From Chitinophaga fulva (GTDB lineage Bacteria > Bacteroidota > Bacteroidia > Chitinophagales > Chitinophagaceae), in the NCBI RefSeq assembly GCF_012927205.1, contig NZ_JABBGC010000003.1, forward strand, positions 124,001 to 188,000: DNA of 64,000 nucleotides, in the 5' to 3' direction. The translations under genes and the position numbers were made by a program. The notes below the pieces were generated by a model that was not told the DNA's origin, ran no database searches, and saw nothing but the letters and a program-made list of their open reading frames with translations. Position 1 is the first letter of the stretch; the number at the start of each line of letters is the position of its first letter. Positions 8,917 through 17,622 of the stretch are shown piece by piece.

Positions 8917-9921
8917 TCACTGTCTGGCAGTGAACAAAAGCGTATCTTTTTTCTGTTGAATATCTATATCCAGTATCCTGGACAAAACGAACAGCAGGTC
9001 TTTCTCCTTTTGCATAGGTATCCTGCCTTTGATTTCACGTTCACCGATGGTACTATCCTGCAATACTACCGTATAGCCGTAGTTGTCTTTCAGTAGGTTG
9101 ATAATATCTTTTACTTTGGTGGCGTTCAGTAATAGTTCCCGTCGCGTCCAGGCGGTAGCAGCGAGGGTATCGACAGCATGCATCACAACGGGTGGCTGCT
9201 GATGGGAATATGTCCACCCCTCTCCCGGCAACAGGAAAGCAGGCTGGCCTTGTCCGTCAGTAACGTCGATGCGTACACGTCCCCGTTGTAAGACCACAGC
9301 GGTGATTTCATCCCGGTGACGCACGTTAAAAGCTGTACCCAGTACGGTAACGCGCGCAGGGCCTGCCTGTACGCGGAAGGTATCTCCGGTATGTTTTACG
9401 TCGAAGAAAGCTTCCCCGTCGAGCGATACTTCCCTCCTGCCGGTAACCCGCCAGCTGCGGGCATAGGAGGCTGCGGAATGCGCATTCAGTATCAGAGAAG
9501 AATGATCGGGCAGTGTAATTTCCCGGGTTTCCCCGTAGCCCGTGCGGATGGTAACGGTAGACGTAAAATACCACACCGCGCCCAGTGCCAGTAGTAATAA
9601 CACAGAAGCCGCTGCCAGCAATGGCCGGCGATAACGTTGCATACGATGTACGGGCTGTTGTTGTATGTTCTCCAGTACCGCCTGCCACACCTTTTCACGG
9701 GCAGGATCGTTTTTTTCCAGCACCGGCGTAGACAATGCATACACCACCTCCCGGGCTTCCCGCATGAGGGGCGCCTTATCCGGCATATCAGCGGAAAGCT
9801 GCTGCCAGAAAGCATTAGCTGCCGCATCCGGAAACTTCGCCCAGCGGATAAAATACTCATCCGCCAGGAAATCTTCCATCCGATAATCTCGATAATCCTT
9901 GTTCATCATCACATAAGACAC
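8917..9921 (-). CDS. FecR family anti-sigma factor
   Basis: 334 residues. The cytoplasmic N-terminal part (about 1-100, MEDFLADEYFIRWAKFPD and later QQPVHRMQRYRRPLL) should bind the ECF sigma factor. One membrane helix lies at about 104-125 (LLAAASVLLLLALGAVWYF). The periplasmic FecR domain (about 130-230) contains GETREITLPDHSSLILNAHS, and a C-terminal DUF4974 domain (about 260-334) contains INLLKDNYGYTV. It transduces the signal from the STN domain of SusC to the sigma factor encoded 50 bases upstream. Several ATGs lie close together at the 5' end (codons 1, 5 and 6), so the exact start is uncertain by up to 15 bases. Confidence 0.92.
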   Translation of the reverse strand: MSYVMMNKDYRDYRMEDFLADEYFIRWAKFPDAAANAFWQQLSADMPDKAPLMREAREVVYALSTPVLEKNDPAREKVWQAVLENIQQQPVHRMQRYRRPLLAAASVLLLLALGAVWYFTSTVTIRTGYGETREITLPDHSSLILNAHSAASYARSWRVTGRREVSLDGEAFFDVKHTGDTFRVQAGPARVTVLGTAFNVRHRDEITAVVLQRGRVRIDVTDGQGQPAFLLPGEGWTYSHQQPPVVMHAVDTLAATAWTRRELLLNATKVKDIINLLKDNYGYTVVLQDSTIGEREIKGRIPMQKEKDLLFVLSRILDIDIQQKKDTLLFTARQ

Positions 9922-9971
9922 AACAGGACATCCGGATTATCCCATTTTCAGAAAAAAAGTAAAAAAAATTT

Positions 9972-10553
9972 TTAGCGGCGTTGCAGCAGGTATAACAATA
10001 CAAGAAGGGAGAAGTCGCCGAATTGCTCTCTGAGGCGCTCCAGCGCGCGATAAACCAGTTTGTAGGTACCGCCTGTATTGATTTGCAGGATTTCTGCAAT
10101 CTCTTCGTATGACAGATCTTCGTAGTATTTCAGAAAAATAGCCTCCCGTTGCCGGTGCGTCAGTGTATCCATTAAGGCATCCACCTTTTTCTTCAGTTCT
10201 GCTGCACGCTCTGCTCTGATCAAGGGATGCTCATAAGACAGTTCCAAATAAAAAGGAACGTGTTCTCCGGAAAACGCTTCCTCCAGCCGGGATGGGCTGT
10301 ATTCCAGCTTGCGTAGTAAAATGCGCCGGAAGGATAACAGCAGGTATTGTTTCACTACCTGCGGTGTGACAATCGAATCCCTATTGCGCCATAACTTCAG
10401 AAAGAGGTCCTGTATGCTCTCCTCGATAAATGATTTATCCTCCGTGAATTTAAATCCGTAGTTGGTAAGGGGCATATAATAAGCATTATACAACCCTTCC
10501 AGGCCGGTGATTTCTCCGGATTTGTACCAGGACCAAAGTTCTTTGTCTTGCAT
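9972..10553 (-). CDS. ECF-type RNA polymerase sigma-70 factor
   Basis: 193 residues from the ATG at 10553. The open frame extends upstream to 10640, but that extension overlaps the neighbouring kinase gene and has no sigma homology, so the shorter start MQDKELWSWYKSG is preferred. Region 2 is seen in IEESIQDLFLKLWRNRD and region 4 in LTHRQREAIFLKYYEDLSYEEIAEIL with the helix-turn-helix; the C-terminus is hydrophobic. It is the first gene of the operon with FecR, SusC and SusD and should direct transcription of that operon when FecR releases it. The order sigma, FecR, SusC, SusD is standard for cell-surface signalling in Bacteroidota. Confidence 0.92.
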   Translation of the reverse strand: MQDKELWSWYKSGEITGLEGLYNAYYMPLTNYGFKFTEDKSFIEESIQDLFLKLWRNRDSIVTPQVVKQYLLLSFRRILLRKLEYSPSRLEEAFSGEHVPFYLELSYEHPLIRAERAAELKKKVDALMDTLTHRQREAIFLKYYEDLSYEEIAEILQINTGGTYKLVYRALERLREQFGDFSLLVLLYLLQRR

Positions 10554-10611
10554 GTCAAATAGGAAAACCGATGAAGTTACAATATTACACGAATTTTTTT
10601 TGTTGCCCAAT

Positions 10612-11508
10612 TCAGTGGGTAATACCAGCCAGGTGTTCACACCTTACCAGCGCCCAGTCCATGTCGTCCATATCGCCGGCGATAGCTGTCTGGTACACTT
10701 CCGCTAAACCGATATGCAACTGGTAAAAATCCAGCCGTGCTTTATCAATAGGCTGTGTTTCAAAATAACGCGCCTGATATTCCATACAGTCCAGCCAGGT
10801 GCGCCAGAAGAAAATATTCGCCATGTCATACAAACTATCACCAGCCATGGCTTCCGACCAGTCAATCACGCCGGTGATCCTGTGGCCGTCAGTAATCACG
10901 TTGTTGGAGCCGAAATCGCCATGCACCAGCTGCCTTACTTCCGGGATGTCCTGCAGCTGTTGCAGCAGCCGTTCCTGCAAAGGTTTTATCCGTTTCAGCG
11001 GCACTCTTTTACCGGCAGCATGCCAGTCGTAGTTATCTTCCCTGCAGATACTTTCCAGATAAGCCTTCCAGCTGGTATACTGCCCTTCGCCCCGGGAATT
11101 GAAGGGACCAAAGCCCGTAATACCTTCCAGTGGCGCCGCCGCCATAGACTGCATCACCGCCGCCACCGGTGCGGTGACAGCCGGCAGATAAGCTACCGGC
11201 AGGTCCTGCAATGTCACGCCATGTGCCTGCGCTGACAAACACCAGGCGATCCCATTTTCCAGCAGGCCAATCGCTTCTATCTCCGGAATCGGCAAACCTG
11301 GCCCCGCAAAATGCCGGTTGGCGAAATCATCTTTCTCAAAACCCTCCGCCTGATGATTGACGCGGAGCACATATTTTTTTCCGGAGATGACCACCCGGAA
11401 CGCAAAAGACTCCATCGCGTCCGGCACCGGCTCCATATGGCTTATCTTCCCGTAATGATCTATTACCGCCGCTGTCAGTTGTTCAATATCTACTATAGGT
11501 TTGCGCAT
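10612..11508 (-). CDS. Hygromycin B 4-O-phosphotransferase-like aminoglycoside kinase
   Basis: 298 residues with an APH/choline kinase fold. Features in order: the nucleotide-binding strand KKYVLRVNHQAEGFEKD (K45), the segment FAGPGLPIPEI, the catalytic loop HGDFGSNNV (H196, D198, N203) and the metal-binding IDWSEA (D216), then GDSLYDMANIFFWRTWLDCME. These stretches resemble the plasmid-borne hygromycin B kinase Hph/APH(4) from memory (YVLRVNSCADGFYKD, LPIPEV, GVTLQDLP, HADFGSNNVLTD, VIDWSEAMFGDS, ANIFFWRPWLACME). The similarity spans the whole protein, so this is the same subfamily, not just the superfamily. It should phosphorylate hygromycin B or a related aminocyclitol in the cytoplasm. 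It lies 58 bases upstream of the sigma gene, with no mobile element beside it. Substrate is inferred. Confidence 0.88.
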   Translation of the reverse strand: MRKPIVDIEQLTAAVIDHYGKISHMEPVPDAMESFAFRVVISGKKYVLRVNHQAEGFEKDDFANRHFAGPGLPIPEIEAIGLLENGIAWCLSAQAHGVTLQDLPVAYLPAVTAPVAAVMQSMAAAPLEGITGFGPFNSRGEGQYTSWKAYLESICREDNYDWHAAGKRVPLKRIKPLQERLLQQLQDIPEVRQLVHGDFGSNNVITDGHRITGVIDWSEAMAGDSLYDMANIFFWRTWLDCMEYQARYFETQPIDKARLDFYQLHIGLAEVYQTAIAGDMDDMDWALVRCEHLAGITH

Positions 11509-11888
11509 GCAACATCTTTTTTAGACAACAAGATGAAGGCCGACTGGTTCAATTCACCCTGTATAAGTTTTATTAAATTTACGACCTTCCTGCATAACAG
11601 TCTCCCTGAGCTACTGCGGCTTCTCAGCGGATTACCCCGCATAGCTACCCACGGCCAACGTTATCTATCAGGCATACAGGCGCTTTATTATGAAGCTCTT
11701 AGGGTACTAAAACGACTTTTTTTCACTGCGGTCATATTTCAGGCGACATAACTAACTTGCTGTTCAATCGGACCAGGAAAAACTCAGTAACCATTTTTTT
11801 TTCACCACGTTAGCAATCCAAATGCTTTTCCTGTTCGTATATTTTTTTGAAAACCGGATATCTTTAGAAAATCTTTTTTTTAATTAAG

Positions 11889-11930
11889 TGAACCGATCCA
11901 CCGCCGGACATGTGAATTCCTTTTTTGCTG
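11889..11930 (+). repeat. Leader direct repeat, copy A
   Basis: This starts TGAACCGA and shares, with small gaps, TCCACCGCCGGACATGTGAA and the ending CTTTTTTGCTG with copy B at 11997-12044. The shared core GGACATGTGAA contains the palindrome ACATGT. Confidence 0.6.
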
Positions 11931-11996
11931 ATCTTTCATAACAGAGACCTATTTGACATTCTATTGAAAACCTTTAAACCACAGACCTATCCAAGA

Positions 11997-12044
11997 TGAA
12001 CCGAACACCTATCCACCACGGGACATGTGAACACTTTTTTACTG
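11997..12044 (+). repeat. Leader direct repeat, copy B
   Basis: Second copy of the repeat at 11889-11930, offset by 108 bases: TGAACCGA, an insertion of about six bases, TCCACCACGGGACATGTGAA, then CTTTTTTACTG. It lies about 110 bases upstream of the NRPS start codon. Operator, RNA leader or duplication remnant are all possible. Confidence 0.6.
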
Positions 12045-12151
12045 TTCCTTCAAGCTACACTATCACCTAACAGGTGAAGCATTTCCTGAACTTTAAAACC
12101 ACAATTTTAACCGTACTCCTTTTTTAAACCCTCGATTTAAACCACGATCCT

Positions 12152-15100
12152 ATGGACGCGATCCTGCACGATGCGAACGGGCAGCAGCGGAATATTGCTG
12201 CAACCGATGGCAATCAACACCTGACTGATTTACTGAAACAAACACCCTGGGAAGAGTACAACTCCCGGGAAACACTGGTCTCCCTGTTCCGCAAACAGGC
12301 AGCGCAGACACCGAACAACATGGCGGTATCTTTCAAAGGCCACTCCCTTACGTACCGGGAGCTGGACGAAAAGAGCAACCAGCTGGCGCATTACCTGTTG
12401 GCACAGGGCGTCACTACCGGCAGCTATGTGCCCGTTTACCTGGAACGCTCGGCTGAATGGGCCATCGCGGTACTGGGCATCCTGAAAACAGGTGCGGCCT
12501 ACATCCCGGTAGATGCCATCTATCCCGGTAAAAGAGTGGCCTACATCCTGGAAGAAGTAGCCGCTACAGTGATCATCACTCAGCTGTCACTGGGCTCACG
12601 GCTTTTCCAGGTGCACAACACGGCAGTCGTGTACCTGGACAACCTCTCGATTCTCCAGGACCAGCCCACCACTGCACCAGGCAAAATGCCTGCACCGACA
12701 GACCTGGCGTACATCATCTACACCTCCGGTTCTACCGGGCAGCCTAAGGGCGTGATGATCACCCACCTGTCGATCCAGCATCTGATCACCTGGCACCAGC
12801 AGCAGTATGCCGTCACCAGCAACAGCCGGTTGTCGCTGGTAGCCGGACTGGCATTCGACATCTCTGTCTGGGAATGCTGGTCGGCCCTCCTGTCCGGAGG
12901 CACCCTCTTTATCGCTGACAACGAAGAAAGGACCCATGCAGGACTCCTGATGGAATTCTACCGGAGGAACCAGCTCACGCATGCCTTCGCTCCCGCCGTA
13001 CTGATTCCTGAGCTGATAGCGCTCAGTCAACAAACAACGGGACTGACACTGCAATACCTGTTTTCCGGCGGTGAACAAATGAAACCCGTATTGACCAGCG
13101 GATTGCCGTATCAGCTGATCGATTATTATGGCCCTACGGAATACACCGTATATGCCACCCATCGGCCTGTAGTGGATGTAGACGGACAGTATTTCCCGAC
13201 CATCGGCAAGCCTATCGCCAACACACAGGCCTTTATCCTGGACCGTGACCTGCAATTGCTGGTACCCGGTGCAGTAGGTGAACTGTGCATCAGCGGCATC
13301 GGCATCGCCCTGGGCTATTTCAAAAATCCTGTATTGACAGACAGCAAGTTTGTACCGCATCCTTTCGCTCCCGGTCAAAAGCTTTACCGTACGGGCGATC
13401 TGGCCCGCCGCCTGCCCGATGGTGACATCCAGTTCCTCGGCCGTATCGACAACCAGGTAAAAATCCGCGGCTTCCGCGTGGAACCGGGCGAGGTAGAAGC
13501 AGCCCTGCTATTGGTGCCACATGTAAAAAGCGCCGCTGTGATCGCGGTAGACAACAACCGTCAGCAGCAACAGCTGGTAGCTTTCATTGTACAGGACCAT
13601 CCCAACGAACAACAGGGCATTGCGCTGGCGCGGCAACAACTCAAACAAGACCTGCCCGCTTATATGGTGCCTGCCCGCTTCATCACCGTTCGTGAGCTGC
13701 CCATGAATGCCAACGGCAAAGTAGACAAAGCAGCGCTGGTGACACTCTCTTCGCAGAACGCCGGCAGCTACCAGGCATCCGCAGAACCGGTGAGCGAAAC
13801 AGAACGCATCATCACGGAAATATGGGCCGATATCCTGGAAAGGCCGTATATCCATCACGGTGACAACTTCTTCGACATCGGCGGTGATTCCCTGCTGGTA
13901 GCCACCGTGGTCACCAAACTGAAAGACCGCTTCGGCGTGAAAATGTACCTGCGCGACCTGTACCAGTTTCCCGAACTAAGGGCACTGGCCACCATGATCG
14001 ACAACAGGGTTAAAACAGGTGACACCGGCATCCCCGAAGAAGATGTGGAGCCGTATGTATCCTTGCAGCAGGATGCCTACCTGTCGCCCAACGTCCAATA
14101 CCGGCAACCATTTGACGCCAGCGTACTGCAACGTCAGTCTGCCGTATTGCTCACCGGCGCCACCGGCTTCGTGGGCATCCATCTGCTACAGGAGCTGCTG
14201 GACAATACTTCCGCGATGGTGTACTGCCTCGTCCGCGCGAGAGACGAACACCATGCACTCGACAAAATACATCAGGCATTTGCGGCCTATCATATCCCGG
14301 TACAGGATAACACACGGCACCGCATCGTGCCGGTAGTTGGGGATTTTGCGCAGCCGGACCTCGGCATCGCGGAGCATACTTACCAGGAACTGGCAGGCAA
14401 AGTGGAAGTGATTTACCATTCCGGCAGCTCGGTGAATTTCATTGAACCCTACTCTTTCATGAAAAAGCCTAATGTAGACGGCCTGCGGGAGATCATACGT
14501 TTTGCCGCCACGGGAAAAATGAAGTGCCTGTCGTTGCTGTCCACTATTTCGGTTTACAGTTGGGGTCATGTCTTCACCCATAAGACCATCATGAAGGAAA
14601 CGGACGACATCTCCCAAAACCTGCTCGCAGTCAGCAAAGACATTGGTTACGTAAGAAGCAAATGGGTGATGGAAGCAGTAGCTGACCTGGCCGCAGCAGC
14701 CGGTGTGCCGCTGATCACTTACCGCCTTGGTTATGCCATGTGCCACAGCCAGTCGGGCGCCAGCGCGCCTTACCAGTGGTGGGCCAGCCTCGTGAAAAAC
14801 TGTGTGCAGTACTCCTCCTACCCCACGCTCCGCGAACTGCGCGAAGGACTTATTACCGTGGATTATATGGTGAAGGCCATTGTACACATCACCAAAAACC
14901 AGGAGGCGATCGGACAGAAATTCAACCTGATCTGCTCTCCCGACACCAATCTCACGCTGGAACAGTTCTTCCGGCGGCTGATGGATATCTACGATTTCAA
15001 ACTGAAACCGTTATCCTATAAGGACTGGCGCAAGCAATGGGAAGATGACAGTACCAACCGTCTCTATCCGCTTACCAGCCTGTTCAGGGACAATATGCAT

Positions 15101-15256
15101 GAAGGGCTCTCCACTGTCGAGCTTTACCAGGACACCTATGTATGGCACCGCGACAACGTGGACAAGTTCATGCAGGGCTCCGGCATACCGGAACCGGTGT
15201 TCGATAAAGCCGTACTGGATAAGTATCTACAGTATCTAGGCATACTAGTTGGCTAA
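12152..15256 (+). CDS. Single-module NRPS-like enzyme: adenylation, carrier protein, thioester reductase
   Basis: 1034 residues. The adenylation domain (about 40-540) shows YIIYTSGSTGQPKGVMITH, AFDISVWE, YYGPTEYTVYATH, YRTGDLARRLPDG and the terminal NANGKVDKAAL lysine. The carrier protein has FFDIGGDSLLVAT with the phosphopantetheine serine S580. From about 660 there is a Rossmann thioester-reductase domain (VLLTGATGFVGIHLLQELL, then the active-site pair in GYVRSKWVMEAV). Such A-T-R enzymes activate an amino or carboxylic acid, load it on the carrier and release it reductively as aldehyde or alcohol. There is no condensation domain. My hand alignment reads the binding-pocket code as D-I-W-A-F-G-Y-V-Y-K, which I cannot match to a known substrate. 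It stands alone, with a terminator immediately downstream; no phosphopantetheinyl transferase gene is in the window. Confidence 0.93.
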   Translation: MDAILHDANGQQRNIAATDGNQHLTDLLKQTPWEEYNSRETLVSLFRKQAAQTPNNMAVSFKGHSLTYRELDEKSNQLAHYLLAQGVTTGSYVPVYLERSAEWAIAVLGILKTGAAYIPVDAIYPGKRVAYILEEVAATVIITQLSLGSRLFQVHNTAVVYLDNLSILQDQPTTAPGKMPAPTDLAYIIYTSGSTGQPKGVMITHLSIQHLITWHQQQYAVTSNSRLSLVAGLAFDISVWECWSALLSGGTLFIADNEERTHAGLLMEFYRRNQLTHAFAPAVLIPELIALSQQTTGLTLQYLFSGGEQMKPVLTSGLPYQLIDYYGPTEYTVYATHRPVVDVDGQYFPTIGKPIANTQAFILDRDLQLLVPGAVGELCISGIGIALGYFKNPVLTDSKFVPHPFAPGQKLYRTGDLARRLPDGDIQFLGRIDNQVKIRGFRVEPGEVEAALLLVPHVKSAAVIAVDNNRQQQQLVAFIVQDHPNEQQGIALARQQLKQDLPAYMVPARFITVRELPMNANGKVDKAALVTLSSQNAGSYQASAEPVSETERIITEIWADILERPYIHHGDNFFDIGGDSLLVATVVTKLKDRFGVKMYLRDLYQFPELRALATMIDNRVKTGDTGIPEEDVEPYVSLQQDAYLSPNVQYRQPFDASVLQRQSAVLLTGATGFVGIHLLQELLDNTSAMVYCLVRARDEHHALDKIHQAFAAYHIPVQDNTRHRIVPVVGDFAQPDLGIAEHTYQELAGKVEVIYHSGSSVNFIEPYSFMKKPNVDGLREIIRFAATGKMKCLSLLSTISVYSWGHVFTHKTIMKETDDISQNLLAVSKDIGYVRSKWVMEAVADLAAAAGVPLITYRLGYAMCHSQSGASAPYQWWASLVKNCVQYSSYPTLRELREGLITVDYMVKAIVHITKNQEAIGQKFNLICSPDTNLTLEQFFRRLMDIYDFKLKPLSYKDWRKQWEDDSTNRLYPLTSLFRDNMHEGLSTVELYQDTYVWHRDNVDKFMQGSGIPEPVFDKAVLDKYLQYLGILVG

Positions 15257-15265
15257 AATGAAAAC

Positions 15266-15299
15266 CGCCGCATGATTTCTTCATGCGGCGCTTTTTTTA
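15266..15299 (+). terminator. Terminator after the NRPS-like gene
   Basis: A perfect 10-bp stem (CGCCGCATGA at 15266-15275 and its complement at 15281-15290) with loop TTTCT, followed by seven T residues. An A-run precedes it, so it can also serve the convergent minus-strand gene that ends at 15297. Confidence 0.85.
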
Positions 15300-15863
15300 T
15301 TTGATCAGCCATTCCAGCTTATACATATGATGAAAGGTGTCATACGCCATCAGATCGTCATTATCCCTGAAAGCCGCGTCCAGCCGCTCCGGCAGGTCTT
15401 TCTTTGCCACAAATGCCTGTTTGATGTTCCGCGTAGTCAGTTCCTGAAGATTGTTTTCGCCGGTGGAAAAATAATATCGGTACGACTGCTCCGGGTATGT
15501 TTTGGGAGACACCGGCAGCTTCCGCCGGTATAAAAATAATTGCGGATTACGGTTCAGCAGCTCATAACTTTCCCCGCCCTTCATGTGGAATATTTTTCCA
15601 TCCTTCAGCTGTAAGGCAAAAAAACGATCTTTCTCCAGCTTCGTTTGTTCCCCGCCGTGGGTCAGGAGAATATGGTCTTTGGGAGCGAGCGCATAAAGCC
15701 GCGCTTTATAAAGATGCCCGTTGGTTTCGGTATACGTCATCTTGTTCTGGATATAATCGGCCGATGTGAGGTAAATACCTGTTATTTTCTGTTGCGCCAT
15801 TGCACCCAGACAGGTCATCATCATCAGTCCGCTCATCCATAGGGATAACTTTTTTCCTTTCAT
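15297..15863 (-). CDS. Hypothetical exported protein
   Basis: 188 residues from the ATG at 15863; the frame extends further upstream to 15956 but only this start gives a signal peptide (MKGKKLSLWMSGLMMMTCLGAMAQ). The mature protein starts QQKITGIYLTSADYIQNKMTY and contains HILLTHGGEQTKLEKDRFFALQ and YYFSTGENNL. It looks like a small beta-rich periplasmic or secreted protein common in Chitinophagaceae, with no catalytic motif that I recognise. It converges on the NRPS gene and shares its terminator. Upstream lies the control region of the porin gene (16206). Function unknown. Confidence 0.75.
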   Translation of the reverse strand: MKGKKLSLWMSGLMMMTCLGAMAQQKITGIYLTSADYIQNKMTYTETNGHLYKARLYALAPKDHILLTHGGEQTKLEKDRFFALQLKDGKIFHMKGGESYELLNRNPQLFLYRRKLPVSPKTYPEQSYRYYFSTGENNLQELTTRNIKQAFVAKKDLPERLDAAFRDNDDLMAYDTFHHMYKLEWLIK

Positions 15864-16023
15864 GATTTTGTTGTTTACAGGAATAATATCAACCAGGATG
15901 CCATTCCAAGAAAAACATCTAACAAAATGATAATCATCACATAAAAACAAACACACGGGTCAATATGAGTTTATCACAATGAAAAAAATGCATCAGATTG
16001 GGACATCCCCGTTTGCCTTTTGC

Positions 16024-16050
16024 CATTTTGAAAGGCTTTTTCATTTTGAA
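16024..16050. promoter_or_regulatory. Paired CATTTTGAA sites upstream of the porin (candidate enhancer)
   Basis: CATTTTGAA occurs at 16024-16032 and 16042-16050, 18 bases apart, about 105-130 bases upstream of a candidate sigma-54 promoter. The same motif in the other orientation, as AAATGGTA-type sites, is paired upstream of the kinase gene (20310-20340). This matches what is expected of binding sites for the NtrC-type regulator at 17623-18972. Confidence 0.4.
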
Positions 16051-16154
16051 CAGGAAGGTATCATCTTTTTTGCAAAGCCAACAAAAAAGGGGTATCAGCT
16101 GTAATCCTTTATGGCAGACATTTTTAAGACAGGAGGAGAAAGCTTTTCTATTCA

Positions 16155-16169
16155 GGGCACATGTTTGGT
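16155..16169 (+). promoter_or_regulatory. Candidate sigma-54 (-24/-12) promoter of the porin gene
   Basis: GGGCAC-ATGTT-TGGT resembles the consensus TGGCAC-N5-TTGC, with the GG and spacing conserved but GT in place of GC at -12. It ends 36 bases upstream of the chosen start codon at 16206. An enhancer-binding regulator is encoded next door. Confidence 0.35.
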
Positions 16170-16205
16170 AATTCCTGCATACAACAAAATCAATTTTACC
16201 CGGAC

Positions 16206-17555
16206 ATGAAACACGGATTTATTTTCCCGCTGATATTGTCACTGACATTATCTAAGGGATATGCACAACAAGACACCACACCTGCATCACCTATCGCCAC
16301 AGACAGCAGCACTAACGGCAGGAGCCTGCCTTCCCCGATATCCTCTCCGCCGTTTCCCAGCGGTGAATGGGTGGGCAATCCACTGATCGGCATACCCGCC
16401 GATGCACCGGATTATCCACTGACGAAACTGTTGGGCCTTGCCGGCAATAAAAGCCGCATCAAAATTTACGGATGGGTGGATGTGGGCGCCAACTTCAGCA
16501 CTTCCAAAAATTCCAATGCGCCTACTTCCTATAACCTCGTTCCCAACAGGGTGGTACTGGACCAGCTAATCCTGCGGGTAGAGCGGCAGCCCAATACCGT
16601 ACAAAGGGAACATGCCGACTGGGGTTTTGTGGTCGACAACATTTTTGGCACCGACTATCGTTACACACTGGCCAAAGGCATCTTCAGCGATCAGCTACTG
16701 AAGGACAACCACCTGTATGGTTATGACCCCACGCAGGTATACGCCATGCTGTATTTGCCGAAAGTGGCAGAAGGGCTGCTGATCAAAGTGGGGCGTTTCA
16801 TTTCACCAGCTGACATTGAAGCGCAGTGGGCGCCGGACAACTACCTGTACTCCCATTCCCTGATGTTTACCGTTGATCCCTACACGTTTACCGGCGTACA
16901 TGCCGCACTGCGACTGAACGCACACTGGCAGTTGTTTGCCGGCATACACGGAGGCAACGACATGGCGCCCTGGAGCAAGTCTTCCAGCGTAAATGGCCTG
17001 TTCATGGCCCGGTGGGTTTCAAACAATAACAACAACTCCCTCTACGGCGGTATCAATTCCCTGGGAAGGGGACGCTATAAAAATGAACACGACAACCTGC
17101 AGATGGCCGTGCTCACATGGGGGCACCGCTTCAGTCCCATCGTTCATATGCACACAGAAGTATATTATATGTGGCAACATGATGCAGCAGTAGGAGGTAC
17201 CGCCATCGATGGGCCGGCCAAAGAATGGTACATGAACACCGGCCTGGGCGCCACTATTCCGGGTGTAGCTTCCGCCGTGGGCGCGGTGAACTACTTCCAG
17301 GTGCAGCTGTCCCCCAAGAAAGATTATCTGTCTATACGCAACGATCTGCTCAACGATCCGCAGGGTAACCGTACCGGTTTTACCACGCTGTATACCAGTC
17401 ACACCATCGGCTGGGTACATCACTTCAGCCCTTTGTTGAGAATACGGCCGGAAGTCCGCTATGAACGTGCCTGGCGCAATGATGCCACGCCGTATGACAA
17501 CGGGCTTCGCCGTGACCAGTTCACCGCTGCCATGGACCTGATTGTTCGTTTCTGA
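16206..17555 (+). CDS. BBP2-type outer-membrane beta-barrel porin
   Basis: 449 residues from the ATG at 16206. An in-frame ATG at 16161 lies inside the candidate promoter and would spoil the signal peptide MKHGFIFPLILSLTLSKGYAQ, so it was rejected. After a proline/serine-rich linker, the barrel (about 90-449) has alternating strands such as IKIYGWVDVGANFSTS, GFVVDNIFGTDYRYTLAKG, LLIKVGRFISPADIEAQWAPDN and RPEVRYERAWRNDATPYDNG, ending in MDLIVRF with a terminal phenylalanine. This matches the putative beta-barrel porin-2 family (PF07642 type). It probably forms a passive outer-membrane channel; the solute is unknown. The gene converges on a sigma-54 regulator and kinase and is their likely target. 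Confidence 0.87.
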   Translation: MKHGFIFPLILSLTLSKGYAQQDTTPASPIATDSSTNGRSLPSPISSPPFPSGEWVGNPLIGIPADAPDYPLTKLLGLAGNKSRIKIYGWVDVGANFSTSKNSNAPTSYNLVPNRVVLDQLILRVERQPNTVQREHADWGFVVDNIFGTDYRYTLAKGIFSDQLLKDNHLYGYDPTQVYAMLYLPKVAEGLLIKVGRFISPADIEAQWAPDNYLYSHSLMFTVDPYTFTGVHAALRLNAHWQLFAGIHGGNDMAPWSKSSSVNGLFMARWVSNNNNNSLYGGINSLGRGRYKNEHDNLQMAVLTWGHRFSPIVHMHTEVYYMWQHDAAVGGTAIDGPAKEWYMNTGLGATIPGVASAVGAVNYFQVQLSPKKDYLSIRNDLLNDPQGNRTGFTTLYTSHTIGWVHHFSPLLRIRPEVRYERAWRNDATPYDNGLRRDQFTAAMDLIVRF

Positions 17556-17580
17556 TCATCTCTGTACGATGTTTAAAAAA

Positions 17581-17618
17581 CAAGGGGCTGACTTACCTGG
17601 TCAGTCCCTTGCTTTTTT
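17581..17618. terminator. Bidirectional terminator between porin and response regulator
   Basis: A 12-bp stem, CAAGGGGCTGAC (17581-17592) with GTCAGTCCCTTG (17600-17611), contains one G-U pair and a seven-base loop. A T-run follows on the plus strand and an A-run precedes it, so it can end both convergent genes. Confidence 0.85.
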
Positions 17619-17622
17619 TCCT

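Larger units (their letters stand above)
11509..12151. promoter_or_regulatory. Long leader region of the NRPS-like gene
   Basis: 643 bases lie between the divergent kinase and NRPS genes. The right half is AT-rich with several poly-T tracts (11797-11805, 11874-11880) and carries two direct repeats described separately. A small hairpin CACCT-AAC-AGGTG lies at 12065-12077. No protein-coding frame is convincing. The region must hold both promoters and probably a regulated leader for the downstream gene. Confidence 0.5.

Noticed and set aside
10554..10640. N-terminal extension of the first ECF sigma factor
   Set aside because: It overlaps the end of the aminoglycoside kinase gene and carries no sigma homology; the ATG at 10553 gives the expected start.
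16161..16205. Upstream ATG of the porin gene
   Set aside because: It lies inside the candidate sigma-54 promoter and would put 15 residues ahead of a good signal peptide.
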